A stretch of DNA of 64,000 nt from Cryobacterium frigoriphilum (GCF_004403305.1 NZ_SOHE01000006.1:1-64000); one strand, 5' to 3'. Counted from the first letter of the stretch, positions 41,501-50,271 are shown. The notes: generated by a model not told the origin, from the letters alone. Numbers and translations are program-made.

Positions 41501-43879
41501 TACCAGGGCGAGTTCATGATCGACGCCGAGGCGACGGATGCCGGCGCCGGCCTCGAATCGCTCACCGCGACCCTCGACGGCCGCGATATCCAGCTGCCGT
41601 ATGCGACCTCATCGATCCGGCTCGCCGACGGCGAGCACACCCTCGTGCTCACGGCACGGGACCTGATCGGCAACGAGGCGAGCGAGACGACGCTGTTCTC
41701 GACCCCGGTCGAAGAACCCGGCAACGAGCTCATCACCCCGCTCGACGGTGCCGAGATCTCGGTCGAGGCCGGCGGTACCGAGCTCACCGCCCGCGCCACC
41801 GACCCGAGCGGCGACCTGCTGACCGTGACCCTCAACGAGGGCGACCGACTCGCGGCCGGCGATGACGGAGTGCGCGAATACTCGGGTGTGACCGGGGTCG
41901 CGAGCGCGGTCGACCGGCCAGAGAAGCAGCTGCTCTCGGCCGAGCAGGTCGCCTCGATGGCCCGCCTCGACGACGTCACCGAGCCGGTCTCGTCTGACGC
42001 GGCGTTCCCCTACCAGCTGTTCGAGGTGGACGTTCCGGCCGACTCCGGCGACGACTTCACCGCCCGGGTGCGCTGGGACGGCACCGCTAACGCCGACGCG
42101 AAGGTGCTGCTCTATGTGCAGAACCACCTCACCGGCGCCTGGGAGGAGTTCGACCGACAGGTGACGATCGGTGAGGAATCAACGACCTTCACCCTCGACG
42201 CGATGGTGCCCGCCGCGGGCCACGTGGCCAACGGGGTCATCACGGTGCTGATCCAGCACTCGGAGGGCTTCGCCGGCGCCGACCTGTCCGACCGCACCAG
42301 CACCCTGCCGGTCAACAACGTCAACGACACCGCCCGCTCGAGCTACGACTTCACGCTCGGCTGGGAGTCCGACACGCAGTACTACAACGACTCCTACTAC
42401 CAGCGTCAGCTCGACATTCACGACTACCTGCTCGAGGAGCGCGAGGCGCTCAACCTGCAGTACCTCTTCCACACCGGTGACATCGTCGACAACCACTACG
42501 AGACCCGCCAGTGGCAGAACGCCGATGCCGCCTACACGATGCTCGACGACGCGAGCCTGCCCTACGGGGTGCTGGCCGGCAACCACGATGTCGGCCACAA
42601 AGAGATCGACTACGCGCCCTACAGCTCGTACTTCGGTGACAACCGCTACGACGCCAACCCCTGGTTCGGCGGCAGCTTCGAAGACAACCGCGGTCACTAC
42701 GATCTGATCACCGCCGGCGGCATCGACTTTCTCATGCTCTACATGGGCTGGGCGCCCACACAGGACGGCATCGACTGGCTCAACGAGGTGCTCGCGCAGT
42801 ACCCGGAGCGCACGGCCGTGCTGAACCTGCACGAGTACATGCTGACCACCGGCGGTCTCGGCGAGATTCCGCAGCAGATCTACGACGAGGTCATCACCCC
42901 GAACGCGAACGTCGCCATGGTCTTCTCCGGCCACTACCACGACGCTTTCACGCGCATCGATGAGTTCGACGACAACGGTGACGGCGTCGCCGACCGTCAG
43001 GTCTACCAGATGCTCTTCGATTATCAGGGCCTGCCGGAGGGTGGCCAGTCGTTCCTGCGGCTGCTGCACTTCGACAACGAGACCGAGCAGATCGCGGTGC
43101 GCACCTACTCGCCCTACCTCGACGTCTACAACTCCGACGACCCGACCCTTGAAGCACAACACCAGGACTTCACCGTTCCCTACGCCGCTTTCGGCATGAC
43201 GCCCACGGTCAAGTCCCTGGCGACGGATGCCTTCACCGTCGACATCCTGACCACCACCGAGATCGCCGCCTTCGAGAACGTGCCGAGCGGCACCGAGGTC
43301 ACCGCGGCCTGGAACCCGGGTGTCGGCAGCCACGGCTGGTTCGCGTTCAGCGAAGACCCGTACGGCGCGACGGCGTACTCCGAGGTGCGCCGGCTGACCA
43401 TCGCGGCGGCCGTGGTGCCCGAGGTGGAGGTGCCCGTCGAGGTGCCCGCAGTTGAGGTGCCGTCCGAGGTGCCGTCCGAGGTTCCGGCCGAGGTTCCGGG
43501 TGCGGGAGCCGCGGCATCCGCTGCCGCCGGCTCGAACCGGCCCGCGACGCCCCGCGGGCCGGCCACGGGGTCCGGTGCCCTGAGCGCTGCCGCGGTCGCG
43601 GCTGCCGAGGCGCTCGCCGACACCGCCGCTGTCGCGGCAGCTGAGGCCGCCGACGAAGCTGAAGCGAACGAGCAAGAGAGTGAGAACACTGACGAGTCCA
43701 CCGACTCGAGCGGCTCAAGCGACTCGAGCGAGTCCGAGGCAACGGATGCCGCCCTCGACTCGGTCGACAGCGTCGGCGGTATCGGCGGCTGGGCAATCGT
43801 GCTCGTCACGCTCGCGGTGCTGGCCGGGCTCGCCCTCGCCGTGGTCGCCGTGCGTGCGGTGCGGGCTCGCCGGGCCTGA
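38564..43879 (+). CDS. Secreted membrane-anchored lamin-tail/metallophosphoesterase protein
   Basis: A 1771-residue surface protein. A signal peptide (about 1-40) is followed by three lamin-tail domains (about 48-190, 258-425, 468-620), the first two nearly identical in places (YDNFEFFEVTNTT) and separated by Pro/Thr-rich linkers. Then come beta-sandwich modules (about 640-1230) and a calcineurin-like phosphoesterase (about 1260-1560) with SDTQYY, GDIVDN (~1304), GNHD (~1338), NLHEY (~1422) and GHYHDA (~1455), a full two-metal set with Gln replacing the first-motif His. The end has Val-Pro-Glu repeats, an acidic Ser-rich stretch and one membrane helix (~1740-1762) with RARRA. No LPXTG. Substrate may be extracellular nucleotides or DNA. 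Confidence 0.85.
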   Translation: MQISRRPIRHSPLAGALVLLLGLGAAAAAPGSIAQASTAQASTAQTDAFPLVVTEITPDTLGYDNFEFFEVTNTTDVDIDLTAAGIGLSYIFADSDDRAKDVPFTIPANTIIAAGDSTVFWVDYTSGNVDTSVVTENDFRAHFTAVGAPAAEYPLVRVTGQPGLANGGGRGIRVTDATNTSIGWAHYPSGSVGVDASAHFAAPTDAAARSLTLVQSKGVPTPGAPSPVTEPTSSPTPTPTATPTPTPTPTASAAPSLMVTEITPDNVGYDNFEFFEVTNTTTADIDLTADGVGLNYIYADSDDRASDVPFTVPANTVIGAGDSTVFWLDYSTATVDTQAFTVDDFRARFATGETTTAYQVVRVTGQPGMANGGDRGVRIVDAANASISWSFYPTGSVGTDASAHFDAPAGGLSAALIRSQGVPTPGVAAPVTTDPTPTSTPTPEPTSTPIPTATATPDPTTVTAPLQITEITPDTTNVGTGDGFEFIEVYNATSEPIDFNDYTLNYLYPLADLSNSSTLRWPAVPANVVIPAGGTLVFWVKNGQNDALTAADFNAQFGSDLTLGTDLVEVFVGGLANGAARGIEIISNTGFSVNTAYYNLDGVKDVTANLGIQYGTDPANPARQTKLGAIAANPGLVFAEQVPAGLMIVAADSEQPVVTDHTLGQIDATQNFALAATVTDDVQARTVTLHLKSNLDADYLELNLATDGADGYQHSLQSVDLTGKSWYEYYFTATDGHNSVDTPVTRVGLTGLDTAPVRLNVEDGQYLSGLSTLSAAGDAYPSGLTLNVDGTSVATTPQLEGEPQFVFEATAVDTYFKNGVLVGDDILRIFDDGIYEGWDTIATPIPLGYVREGQDLVASIYAGTKVAPEIDLDENNDDFQVRNLRLVLPDGRTLAPAGYTDPTLALSMGDSAGKLDFFDAHFTIPADAYTAVEHAWDTTLAADGAHTVSASNGLDSRSRRVIVDNLAPAITTDVEAGRLYQGEFMIDAEATDAGAGLESLTATLDGRDIQLPYATSSIRLADGEHTLVLTARDLIGNEASETTLFSTPVEEPGNELITPLDGAEISVEAGGTELTARATDPSGDLLTVTLNEGDRLAAGDDGVREYSGVTGVASAVDRPEKQLLSAEQVASMARLDDVTEPVSSDAAFPYQLFEVDVPADSGDDFTARVRWDGTANADAKVLLYVQNHLTGAWEEFDRQVTIGEESTTFTLDAMVPAAGHVANGVITVLIQHSEGFAGADLSDRTSTLPVNNVNDTARSSYDFTLGWESDTQYYNDSYYQRQLDIHDYLLEEREALNLQYLFHTGDIVDNHYETRQWQNADAAYTMLDDASLPYGVLAGNHDVGHKEIDYAPYSSYFGDNRYDANPWFGGSFEDNRGHYDLITAGGIDFLMLYMGWAPTQDGIDWLNEVLAQYPERTAVLNLHEYMLTTGGLGEIPQQIYDEVITPNANVAMVFSGHYHDAFTRIDEFDDNGDGVADRQVYQMLFDYQGLPEGGQSFLRLLHFDNETEQIAVRTYSPYLDVYNSDDPTLEAQHQDFTVPYAAFGMTPTVKSLATDAFTVDILTTTEIAAFENVPSGTEVTAAWNPGVGSHGWFAFSEDPYGATAYSEVRRLTIAAAVVPEVEVPVEVPAVEVPSEVPSEVPAEVPGAGAAASAAAGSNRPATPRGPATGSGALSAAAVAAAEALADTAAVAAAEAADEAEANEQESENTDESTDSSGSSDSSESEATDAALDSVDSVGGIGGWAIVLVTLAVLAGLALAVVAVRAVRARRA

Positions 43880-44075
43880 CGCGGGGCTGGTCAGCGTTCC
43901 GGGCCGGGGCCGGGAGAAGGCCCAGGGCGAAGGGCGCCACGGAAGTTGCGTCGTGGCGGTTGGGGCTGCCGGCTCGCCTTCTCCTTGGTCTCGCCTCATG
44001 GAGAGGGCCGGCGGCCCGCACGGTGTCACCGACGCCCCCTCGGGGTCTCGGCGATCGCCCCGAAGGCTCGCTCAT

Positions 44076-44121
44076 GGGGCGTTTGTTGGCTTTTCGTCAG
44101 CGAGAAGCCAACAATGGCCCC
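44076..44121. repeat. Inverted-repeat family 2, copy 1
   Basis: GGGGC-GTTTGTTGGCTTTTCG-TCAG-CGAGAAGCCAACAAT-GGCCCC. The stem is built on GGCTT(C/T)TCG / CGAGAAGCC flanked by T- and A-runs, so it can serve as a terminator in either direction. Confidence 0.8.
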
Positions 44122-44142
44122 TTGGGGGATGTCGGCTGGTCG

Positions 44143-44199
44143 TGAGAAGCCAAAAAGAGCCCCATGGATCGAGTCGAAGGGGCATATTTTGGCTTCTCG
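44143..44199. repeat. Inverted-repeat family 2, copy 2 (arms outward)
   Basis: Here the halves are swapped: GAGAAGCCAAAAAGAGCCCC first (44143-44163), then GGGGCATATTTTGGCTTCTC (44179-44199) with 15 nt between. It looks like the junction between two elements or a rearranged copy. Confidence 0.7.
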
Positions 44200-44220
44200 C
44201 GGTGGTTCAAGTCCTGCCAT

Positions 44221-44266
44221 GGGGCACTTTTTGGCTTCTCGTGAGCGAGAAGCCAAAAACGGCCCC
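44221..44266. repeat. Inverted-repeat family 2, copy 3
   Basis: GGGGCACTTTTTGGCTTCTC, then GTGAG, then CGAGAAGCCAAAAACGGCCCC. Nearly identical to the copy at 58007-58052. Confidence 0.82.
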
Positions 44267-44362
44267 TTGGGCGCGGGGCGCAGTCTCAAGCGAAGGCCCG
44301 CGGGCCGACCCGCCTGGCCTGTACGCCTGCGCGTGCCTGCGCGGCCGCCAGCGCGCAAGAAC

Positions 44363-45283
44363 TCACCCGAGGATCGCGGCGACCTCCGCGAGCATCGGCA
44401 ACGACTCCGTGGCGCCGGGACGGGTGACCGTGAGCGAGGCGGCGACCGTCGCCCAGCGCACGGCATCGACCATGGCCTCGGGGGAGACCGAGCCAGCCAC
44501 CGCGGCATCCGTCGCCGCGAGCCGGGCGACGAGGGCGCCCACGAAGCTGTCCCCGGCGGCGGTCGTGTCGACCGCGGTCGCCGGGCGGGCCGGGGCGAGG
44601 CCGAGCACCTCGCCGTCGAAGGCCACGATCGCTCCCTCGGCGCCGAGGGTGACGATTGCCCAGGTCGTGTCGGCGCTGAGCAGCTCAGCGGCGCGGGCGG
44701 CATCCGCTTCACCGGTCAGCGCGCTCGCCTCGATCTGGTTGGGCACGACCAGGTCGACGGATGCGAGAAAACCGGCCGGCAGCGGCACCACCGGTGCCGG
44801 GGTCAGCACGGTGAACACGCCGGCAGCCCGGGCCACCTCGATGGCCGAGGCGAGCACCGCGATCGGCAGCTCGCACTGCATCACGAGAAATCCGGCGCCG
44901 CTGATCGTCGCCCGCTGCTCCGCCGACAGCGCCGTGACGGTCGCGTTCGCACCCGACACGACGACGATGGAGTTCTCGCCGGCATCCGTCACGCTGATGT
45001 GCGCGGTGCCGGTCGGCTCGACCGACTCGGCCAGCCCCTCAGAGCGGATGCCCTCACTCGCGACGAGCGCCCGCAGCTCGGCCCCGTAGGCATCCGCTCC
45101 GACCGCGCCGAGAAACTCAACGGCGGCGCCCTGACGAGCCGCGGCGACCGCCTGGTTGAGGCCCTTGCCGCCCGGAACGGTCGTGAAGCCGTGGCCGAAG
45201 ATGGTCTCGCCCGGTTCGGGCAGCCGTGGCTGCCGAACGACGAGGTCCATGTTGGCGCTGCCCAGTACGGCGATGATAGTCAT
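44363..45283 (-). CDS. rbsK: Ribokinase / PfkB family sugar kinase
   Basis: A 306-residue PfkB kinase, best matched to ribokinase (ATP plus ribose to ribose 5-phosphate). GSANMDLVVRQPRLPEPGETIFG and PGGKGLNQAVAAARQG are the N-terminal signature, and DTTAAGDSFVGAL near residue 250 carries the catalytic Asp and anion hole. No ribose transporter is adjacent. Start ATG at 45283, in front of a family 1 repeat and divergent from the membrane-protein gene. Confidence 0.86.
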   Translation of the reverse strand: MTIIAVLGSANMDLVVRQPRLPEPGETIFGHGFTTVPGGKGLNQAVAAARQGAAVEFLGAVGADAYGAELRALVASEGIRSEGLAESVEPTGTAHISVTDAGENSIVVVSGANATVTALSAEQRATISGAGFLVMQCELPIAVLASAIEVARAAGVFTVLTPAPVVPLPAGFLASVDLVVPNQIEASALTGEADAARAAELLSADTTWAIVTLGAEGAIVAFDGEVLGLAPARPATAVDTTAAGDSFVGALVARLAATDAAVAGSVSPEAMVDAVRWATVAASLTVTRPGATESLPMLAEVAAILG

Positions 45284-45315
45284 CGCTCCAGTCTGCCAGC
45301 GCCCGCAGCCCCCGT

Positions 45316-45377
45316 CCGCGAGAGCGGGTGAATCGTCGGTTTGCCGCAGCCAGAACGACGATTCACCCGCTTTCGCG
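45316..45377. repeat. Inverted-repeat family 1, copy 4
   Basis: Left arm CCGCGAGAGCGGGTGAATCG then TCGG (45316-45339), right arm CGACGATTCACCCGCTTTCG then CG (45356-45377). Divergent gap, as with copy 3. Its left arm is identical to that of copy 3 for 23 bases. Confidence 0.78.
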
Positions 45378-45434
45378 AAAAGAGGGCAGGGCTTTCGCGG
45401 CAGTAGGAGCAGCTGCTCGTGGAACAATAGACGG

Positions 45435-45848
45435 GTGAGCCTTTCCGAACCGCAGCCCGAACCGCAGGAACAGCAGCCCGAACGCGCTGAGACCGTCATC
45501 GGCACCGTCACCGGCACCCTGCACCGCGCCCCGCGCTACACGAACTTCATGATCCTCGGTGCGATCCTCGGCGTGCTGACCGCCCTGATTCTCACGGTGA
45601 TCTACCCCGAAAACGCCGACTTCAGCCGGGCTCAGGTCTTCGGCTTTCTGCTGCTCGCCGGCGTCGCCGGAGGCGTGGCCCTCGGAAGCGTCATAGCGCT
45701 CATCCTCGACCGGGTGGTAGGTCGGCGATCGAGCACCGTGGTCGCCGATAGACTGAGCCGCAGTGAGTCACGCGCCGATCAGGCGCCGGAGAGCGAATCT
45801 GACACGAACGCATCCGACACCCGCACGATCAACAACAACGAGATATAA
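45435..45848 (+). CDS. Small two-helix membrane protein upstream of purF
   Basis: A 137-residue protein with a Glu/Pro/Gln-rich N-terminus, two membrane helices (FMILGAILGVLTALILTVIY; VFGFLLLAGVAGGVALGSVIALIL) and an acidic, Ser-rich C-terminal tail. The pattern is common just before purF in Microbacteriaceae, but I cannot give it a function. GTG at 45435. Twelve bases separate it from purF, so it may be the first gene of a purF-purM operon. Confidence 0.75.
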   Translation: MSLSEPQPEPQEQQPERAETVIGTVTGTLHRAPRYTNFMILGAILGVLTALILTVIYPENADFSRAQVFGFLLLAGVAGGVALGSVIALILDRVVGRRSSTVVADRLSRSESRADQAPESESDTNASDTRTINNNEI

Positions 45849-45860
45849 AGGGGCTGCGGC

Positions 45861-47489
45861 TTGCCCGGTGGCGACGGACTGTTAAATCACGATCTTCTTC
45901 CCGGCGAGAAGGGGCCACAGGATGCCTGTGGCGTCTTTGGCGTCTGGGCTCCCGGCGAAGAGGTGGCCAAGCTCAGCTACTTCGGCCTCTACGCCCTGCA
46001 ACACCGCGGTCAGGAATCGGCCGGCATCGCCACGAGCGACGGCAGCAAGATCCTCATCTACAAGGACATGGGCCTGGTCTCACAGGTCTTCAACGAGGCC
46101 TCGCTCAGCACCCTGCTCGGGCACATCGCAGTAGGGCACACCCGCTACTCCACGACCGGGTCATCGAGCTGGCAGAATGCCCAGCCGACCCTCGGCCGCA
46201 CCGCGAGCGGCACCGTCGCGCTCGGCCACAACGGTAACCTCACCAACACCGCCGAGCTGCTGCAGCTCGTGCACGAGCGTTACCCGCAGGCCGACGGCGA
46301 GCTGGCCCGCGGCAACACGACCGACACCGCCGTCATCACGGCGCTGCTGATCGGTGACCGTGACCACACCCTCGAAGCCACCGCGATGGAGGTGCTGCCG
46401 CGCCTGCGCGGCGCCTTCTGCCTGGCTTTCATGGACGAAACCACCCTCTACGCTGCCCGTGACCCCCAGGGTGTGCGGCCCCTCGTGCTCGGCCGGCTCG
46501 AACGCGGCTGGGTCGTCGCCTCAGAGACCGCCGCCCTCGACATCGTCGGCGCAAGCTTCGTGCGTGAGGTCGAACCCGGCGAACTCATCACGATCGACGA
46601 AGACGGGCTGCGCAGCCAGCGCTTCGCGCCCGCCGACCCCAAGGGCTGCGTCTTCGAGTACGTCTACCTCGCCCGCCCCGACACCACCATCGCCGGTCGC
46701 GGCGTGCACGAGGCTCGAGTCGAGATGGGTCGTCGGCTTGCCGCCGAGTATCCGGTCGAGGCCGACCTCGTCATTCCCACCCCGGAATCCGGTACCCCGG
46801 CGGCCATCGGCTACGCCCAGGCCTCGGGAATTCCGTTCGGCCAGGGCCTGGTCAAGAACTCCTACGTGGGACGCACCTTCATCGCGCCGTCGCAGACCAT
46901 CCGGCAGCGCGGCATCCGCTTGAAGCTCAACCCGTTGAAAAATGTGATCAAGGGCAAGCGGCTGATCGTCGTCGACGACTCGATCGTGCGCGGCAACACC
47001 CAGCGCGCCCTCGTGAGCATGCTGCGCGAGGCCGGCGCGGCGGAGGTGCACGTGCGCATCTCCAGCCCGCCCATCACCTGGCCGTGTTTCTACGGCATCG
47101 ACTTCGCCAGCCGTGCCGAGCTCATCGCGACCGGCCTCGAAATCGATGAGGTGCGCCAGTCGATCGGTGCCGACAGCCTCGGCTACCTGTCGGAAGACGG
47201 CATGATTGCCGCCACCGAGCAGCCGCGCGAGCGCCTCTGCACCGCCTGCTTCACCGGCGTCTACCCGATCGCGCTGCCCGAATCGCAGCACCTCGGCAAG
47301 AATCTGCTGGAGCGCCAGCCCGCGCAAGCCGCATCAAACGGATGCGACCCCGGCCCCGACGCCGACCTCGAAGGCGTTGTCGAACCGGTGGCGACACGTG
47401 AAGAAGCCCTCGCCCACCTGGGCAAGGCGCCATCAGTACAGACCCCAGTGGTTCAGGCCGCCTTCGGAGATCCGGGAAGACAAGAATGA
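45861..47489 (+). CDS. purF: Amidophosphoribosyltransferase
   Basis: A 542-residue PurF, the first committed enzyme of purine synthesis (PRPP plus glutamine to phosphoribosylamine). Cys23 in QDACGVFGVW is the N-terminal nucleophile after a 22-residue propeptide, as in the Bacillus-type enzyme. The PRPP loop is LIVVDDSIVRGNTQ. Cysteines in WPCFYGIDF and RLCTACFTGVYP fit a [4Fe-4S] cluster. The TTG start at 45861 with AAAGGGG upstream gives a normal propeptide. It overlaps purM by 4 nt. Confidence 0.95.
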   Translation: MPGGDGLLNHDLLPGEKGPQDACGVFGVWAPGEEVAKLSYFGLYALQHRGQESAGIATSDGSKILIYKDMGLVSQVFNEASLSTLLGHIAVGHTRYSTTGSSSWQNAQPTLGRTASGTVALGHNGNLTNTAELLQLVHERYPQADGELARGNTTDTAVITALLIGDRDHTLEATAMEVLPRLRGAFCLAFMDETTLYAARDPQGVRPLVLGRLERGWVVASETAALDIVGASFVREVEPGELITIDEDGLRSQRFAPADPKGCVFEYVYLARPDTTIAGRGVHEARVEMGRRLAAEYPVEADLVIPTPESGTPAAIGYAQASGIPFGQGLVKNSYVGRTFIAPSQTIRQRGIRLKLNPLKNVIKGKRLIVVDDSIVRGNTQRALVSMLREAGAAEVHVRISSPPITWPCFYGIDFASRAELIATGLEIDEVRQSIGADSLGYLSEDGMIAATEQPRERLCTACFTGVYPIALPESQHLGKNLLERQPAQAASNGCDPGPDADLEGVVEPVATREEALAHLGKAPSVQTPVVQAAFGDPGRQE

Positions 47490-48589
47490 GCAACGCCTCC
47501 TACGCCGCCGCCGGTGTCGACACCGCGGCCGGCGACCTCGCCGTGAGCCTCATGAAGGCCGCCGTCTCGAAGACTCACGGCCCCGAGGTTCTCGGCGGCT
47601 TCGGCGGCTTCGCCGGACTCTACGACGTGAGCTTTCTCACCCGGTTTCGCCGACCCCTGCTGGCCACGTCGACGGATGGCGTGGGTACGAAGGTAGCCAT
47701 CGCCCAGGCCATCGACAAGCACGACACCATCGGTCAGGACCTCGTCGGCATGGTCGTGGACGACATCATCGTCGTCGGTGCCCGCCCGCTGTTCATGACC
47801 GACTACATCGCCTGCGGCAAGGTCGTTCCCGAGCGCATCGCGGACATCGTCGCCGGTATCGCGCGGGCCTGCTCCGCTACCGGAACCGCCCTCGTCGGCG
47901 GCGAAACCGCCGAACACCCCGGGCTGCTCGGGCCCGACGACTACGACGTGGCCGGCGCGGCCACCGGCGTCGTCGAGGCCGACCAGGTGCTCGGGGCCGA
48001 ACGGGTCGTCTCCGGTGACGTCGTCATCGCCCTCGCCTCCTCCGGGTTGCACTCCAACGGCTACTCCCTGGTGCGCAGTATTCTGCGCACCACCGGCGTC
48101 GACTTCACCGATCGGTCCGACGACCTCGGCGGAATCGTCGGCGAGGTTCTGCTCGAGCCGACCCGCCTGTACACCGGCCCGCTGCTCGACGTGTTGAACG
48201 ACCCCGACCTGGCCGGGGCCGTGCACTCCCTCAGCCACGTCACCGGCGGCGGCATCGCGGCAAACCTGGCCCGCGTGCTGCCGCTGGGCTCCTGGGTCGA
48301 CGTCGACCGCTCGACCTGGTCGCCCGCCCCCGTCTTTCGCGTGCTCAGCGACATGGCCGGAACCTCCCTCGAGAGCTCAGAGGGAACCTGGAACCTCGGA
48401 ATCGGTATGTTCGCGGTCGTGGATGCCGCATCCGCTTCCTCGGTGATCGCCCGCCTCGATCGCAGCGGAATCAGCGCCTGGGTCACCGGCCGGGTGTCGA
48501 TGGCAGCGCGCGACATCACCGGTTTCGAGCAGGGCGCCAAGGGCGTCAACGGCGGCGCCGTGCGCCTCGTCGGCGGATACGCCGCGTAG
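47486..48589 (+). CDS. purM: Phosphoribosylformylglycinamidine cyclo-ligase
   Basis: A 367-residue AIR synthetase. YAAAGVDTAAGD, TSTDGVGTKVAIAQ, GGETAEHPGLL, ALASSGLHSNGYSLVR and HVTGGGIAANLAR are family signatures. ATG at 47486 overlaps the purF stop, so the two are translationally coupled. A hairpin terminator follows at 48650. Confidence 0.96.
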   Translation: MSNASYAAAGVDTAAGDLAVSLMKAAVSKTHGPEVLGGFGGFAGLYDVSFLTRFRRPLLATSTDGVGTKVAIAQAIDKHDTIGQDLVGMVVDDIIVVGARPLFMTDYIACGKVVPERIADIVAGIARACSATGTALVGGETAEHPGLLGPDDYDVAGAATGVVEADQVLGAERVVSGDVVIALASSGLHSNGYSLVRSILRTTGVDFTDRSDDLGGIVGEVLLEPTRLYTGPLLDVLNDPDLAGAVHSLSHVTGGGIAANLARVLPLGSWVDVDRSTWSPAPVFRVLSDMAGTSLESSEGTWNLGIGMFAVVDAASASSVIARLDRSGISAWVTGRVSMAARDITGFEQGAKGVNGGAVRLVGGYAA

Positions 48590-48649
48590 CGACCGGCCCC
48601 CGGTCAGGCAACAGGCCGTCAGCTAGAACGCACGGAGTCAGGCAACAAA

Positions 48650-48691
48650 AAACCCCGTGAGGCTCCGGTTCTGGTCGGGCCCACGGGGTTT
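48650..48691. terminator. Bidirectional terminator between purM and the DUF3073 gene
   Basis: AAACCCCGTG (48650-48659) pairs with CACGGGGTTT (48682-48691), with a 22-nt loop that can itself pair partly (GGCTCC / GGGCCC-like words). Flanking A- and T-rich bases on both sides suit termination in both directions. Confidence 0.8.
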
Positions 48692-48727
48692 GCTGTCTGC
48701 TGGTGTTGAACCAGAACGGCGCTGCGG

Positions 48728-49018
48728 TTACGCGCGGCGCTGTTCTTCTTCGGTGGCATAGTGTTCGGTGGCGTAGTGATCGACGTATCGCTCGTCTTCG
48801 TCACTCTCATCGTCGGTGGCGTTGTTCTTCGCAGCCTCGGCCTTTTCGGCCTTCTCTTTTTCGTACTCAGGCCACTTCGCCAGGTCTTCGTCGAGACGCG
48901 GGTCAGCCGGATGCCCGGTGAGCTCGCGTTCGAGCGCGTTGTAGTTGGTGTCCGGGCTGAAGTACTTCAGCTCACGAGCCACCTTGGTGTGTTTTGCTTT
49001 TTGACGGCCGCGCCCCAT
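48728..49018 (-). CDS. DUF3073 domain protein
   Basis: A 96-residue actinobacterial DUF3073 protein. The conserved start MGRGRQKAKHTKVARELKYFSPDTNYNALERELT is followed by a charged, probably disordered tail (EKEKAEKAEAAKNN, then DDESDEDERY). Found next to purM in many actinobacteria; function unknown. The basic N-terminus could contact nucleic acid. Confidence 0.9.
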   Translation of the reverse strand: MGRGRQKAKHTKVARELKYFSPDTNYNALERELTGHPADPRLDEDLAKWPEYEKEKAEKAEAAKNNATDDESDEDERYVDHYATEHYATEEEQRRA

Positions 49019-49167
49019 GCGTGACCCCCTTTACGATGCCAGGCCGGGTGAGCCAGAGTCTCCCGGGAGTTGCCGAACGGAATGGAAAAACTAGAGGCCA
49101 GTTTAGCATGGCCGAACGAACGGCTTGCTGACCCACCTCTCAGGCGTACCTGATGAGATGGGCTGTG

Positions 49168-50271
49168 ATGCCGAGCGATGCGAGTGCGCCTGTAGTGATC
49201 GTCGGAGCAGGGCAGGCGGGCCTGTCAGTAGCCTACTATTTGCGCAGCTCCGGTTTGGTCGCCGGGCGGGATTTTGTGATCTTTGACCGTGGTCCGCAGC
49301 CGGGCGGAGCCTGGCAGCATCGCTGGCCGGCCCTGAAGCTCGGTACGGCCCACCGCGTGAATGACCTGCCGGGCCTCACCGACCTCGGCCTGAGCTTCGA
49401 GAACGCCGACCGCGCGCGACCGGCGAGCGAGGTCGTCACCGAGTACTACCGTCGCTACGAGCAGCACTTCGAGCTTGCGGTGGTGCGCCCGGTCGCCGTG
49501 TCCCGGGTCGGCACCCGCGGCCCCGACCTCGTCGTCGACACGACCTCGGCGCTGTACGGAGATCACCGCACCACCACGCAGATCCTCGTGAACGCGACCG
49601 GCACCTGGGGCGCACCCTTTCGCCCGCACTATGCCGGGGCCGAGACCTTTCGCGGTCGTCAACTGCACACGAGTGATTACCGCACGGCCGACGAATTCGC
49701 CGGTCAGAACGTGGTCGTCATCGGCGGCGGAACCAGCGCGATCGGGTTTCTGCTCGAACTCGAACCGGTCGCCTCCCACCTCGCCTGGGCGACGCGCCGG
49801 CCAGTGGAATGGAGCGACAGCGAGTCACTCGATCTTGAGGCGGCCGTCGCCGCGGTCGCCGCACAGGACGCGGCCGCACGGGCCGGGCGCCAGCTGCCGA
49901 GCATCGTCAGCGGAACGAAAGTGCCGATGAACGAGCGTATCCGCAACGGAATCAAGCGGGGTGTGCTCGCGGACCGGCCGATGTTCACGCGCATCGAACC
50001 GACCGGCGTGCGCTGGGCCGACGGCAGCTTCAGCCCGGCCGACGCGCTGCTCTGGGCGACCGGGTTTCGGCCCGAAGTGCGCCACCTGTCTGCGCTGAGG
50101 CTGCGTGAAGCTGCGGGCGGCCTGCGGGTGCAGGAGGGGGCATCCGTCGCCGACCCCCGCATCTTCTTCGCCGGCTACGGCCCGCAGGCGAGCACCATTG
50201 GGGCTGCGCGGGCGGCGCGCCGCACGGCCAGGGCGATTCTCGAACGGCTGCCCGCGCTGCGCACGCGGTAG
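49168..50271 (+). CDS. FAD/NAD(P)-binding monooxygenase-like flavoprotein (CzcO type)
   Basis: A 367-residue flavin monooxygenase-like protein. The FAD motif VVIVGAGQAGLSVAYYLR is at residues ~9-26, the second dinucleotide fold NVVVIGGGTSAIGFLLEL at ~180, and LLWATGFRPEVRHL near 300 is the ATG motif. Related proteins are annotated as FMO/CzcO-type; the substrate is not evident. ATG at 49168 chosen; 49153 is also in frame. Confidence 0.8.
   Translation: MPSDASAPVVIVGAGQAGLSVAYYLRSSGLVAGRDFVIFDRGPQPGGAWQHRWPALKLGTAHRVNDLPGLTDLGLSFENADRARPASEVVTEYYRRYEQHFELAVVRPVAVSRVGTRGPDLVVDTTSALYGDHRTTTQILVNATGTWGAPFRPHYAGAETFRGRQLHTSDYRTADEFAGQNVVVIGGGTSAIGFLLELEPVASHLAWATRRPVEWSDSESLDLEAAVAAVAAQDAAARAGRQLPSIVSGTKVPMNERIRNGIKRGVLADRPMFTRIEPTGVRWADGSFSPADALLWATGFRPEVRHLSALRLREAAGGLRVQEGASVADPRIFFAGYGPQASTIGAARAARRTARAILERLPALRTR

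Larger units (their letters stand above)
43880..44362. other. 483-bp convergent noncoding gap with repeat elements
   Basis: No credible gene. The gap between the surface protein and ribokinase holds three copies of inverted-repeat family 2 in its second half. The first half (43880-44070) is plain GC-rich sequence with no feature I can name. Confidence 0.6.
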
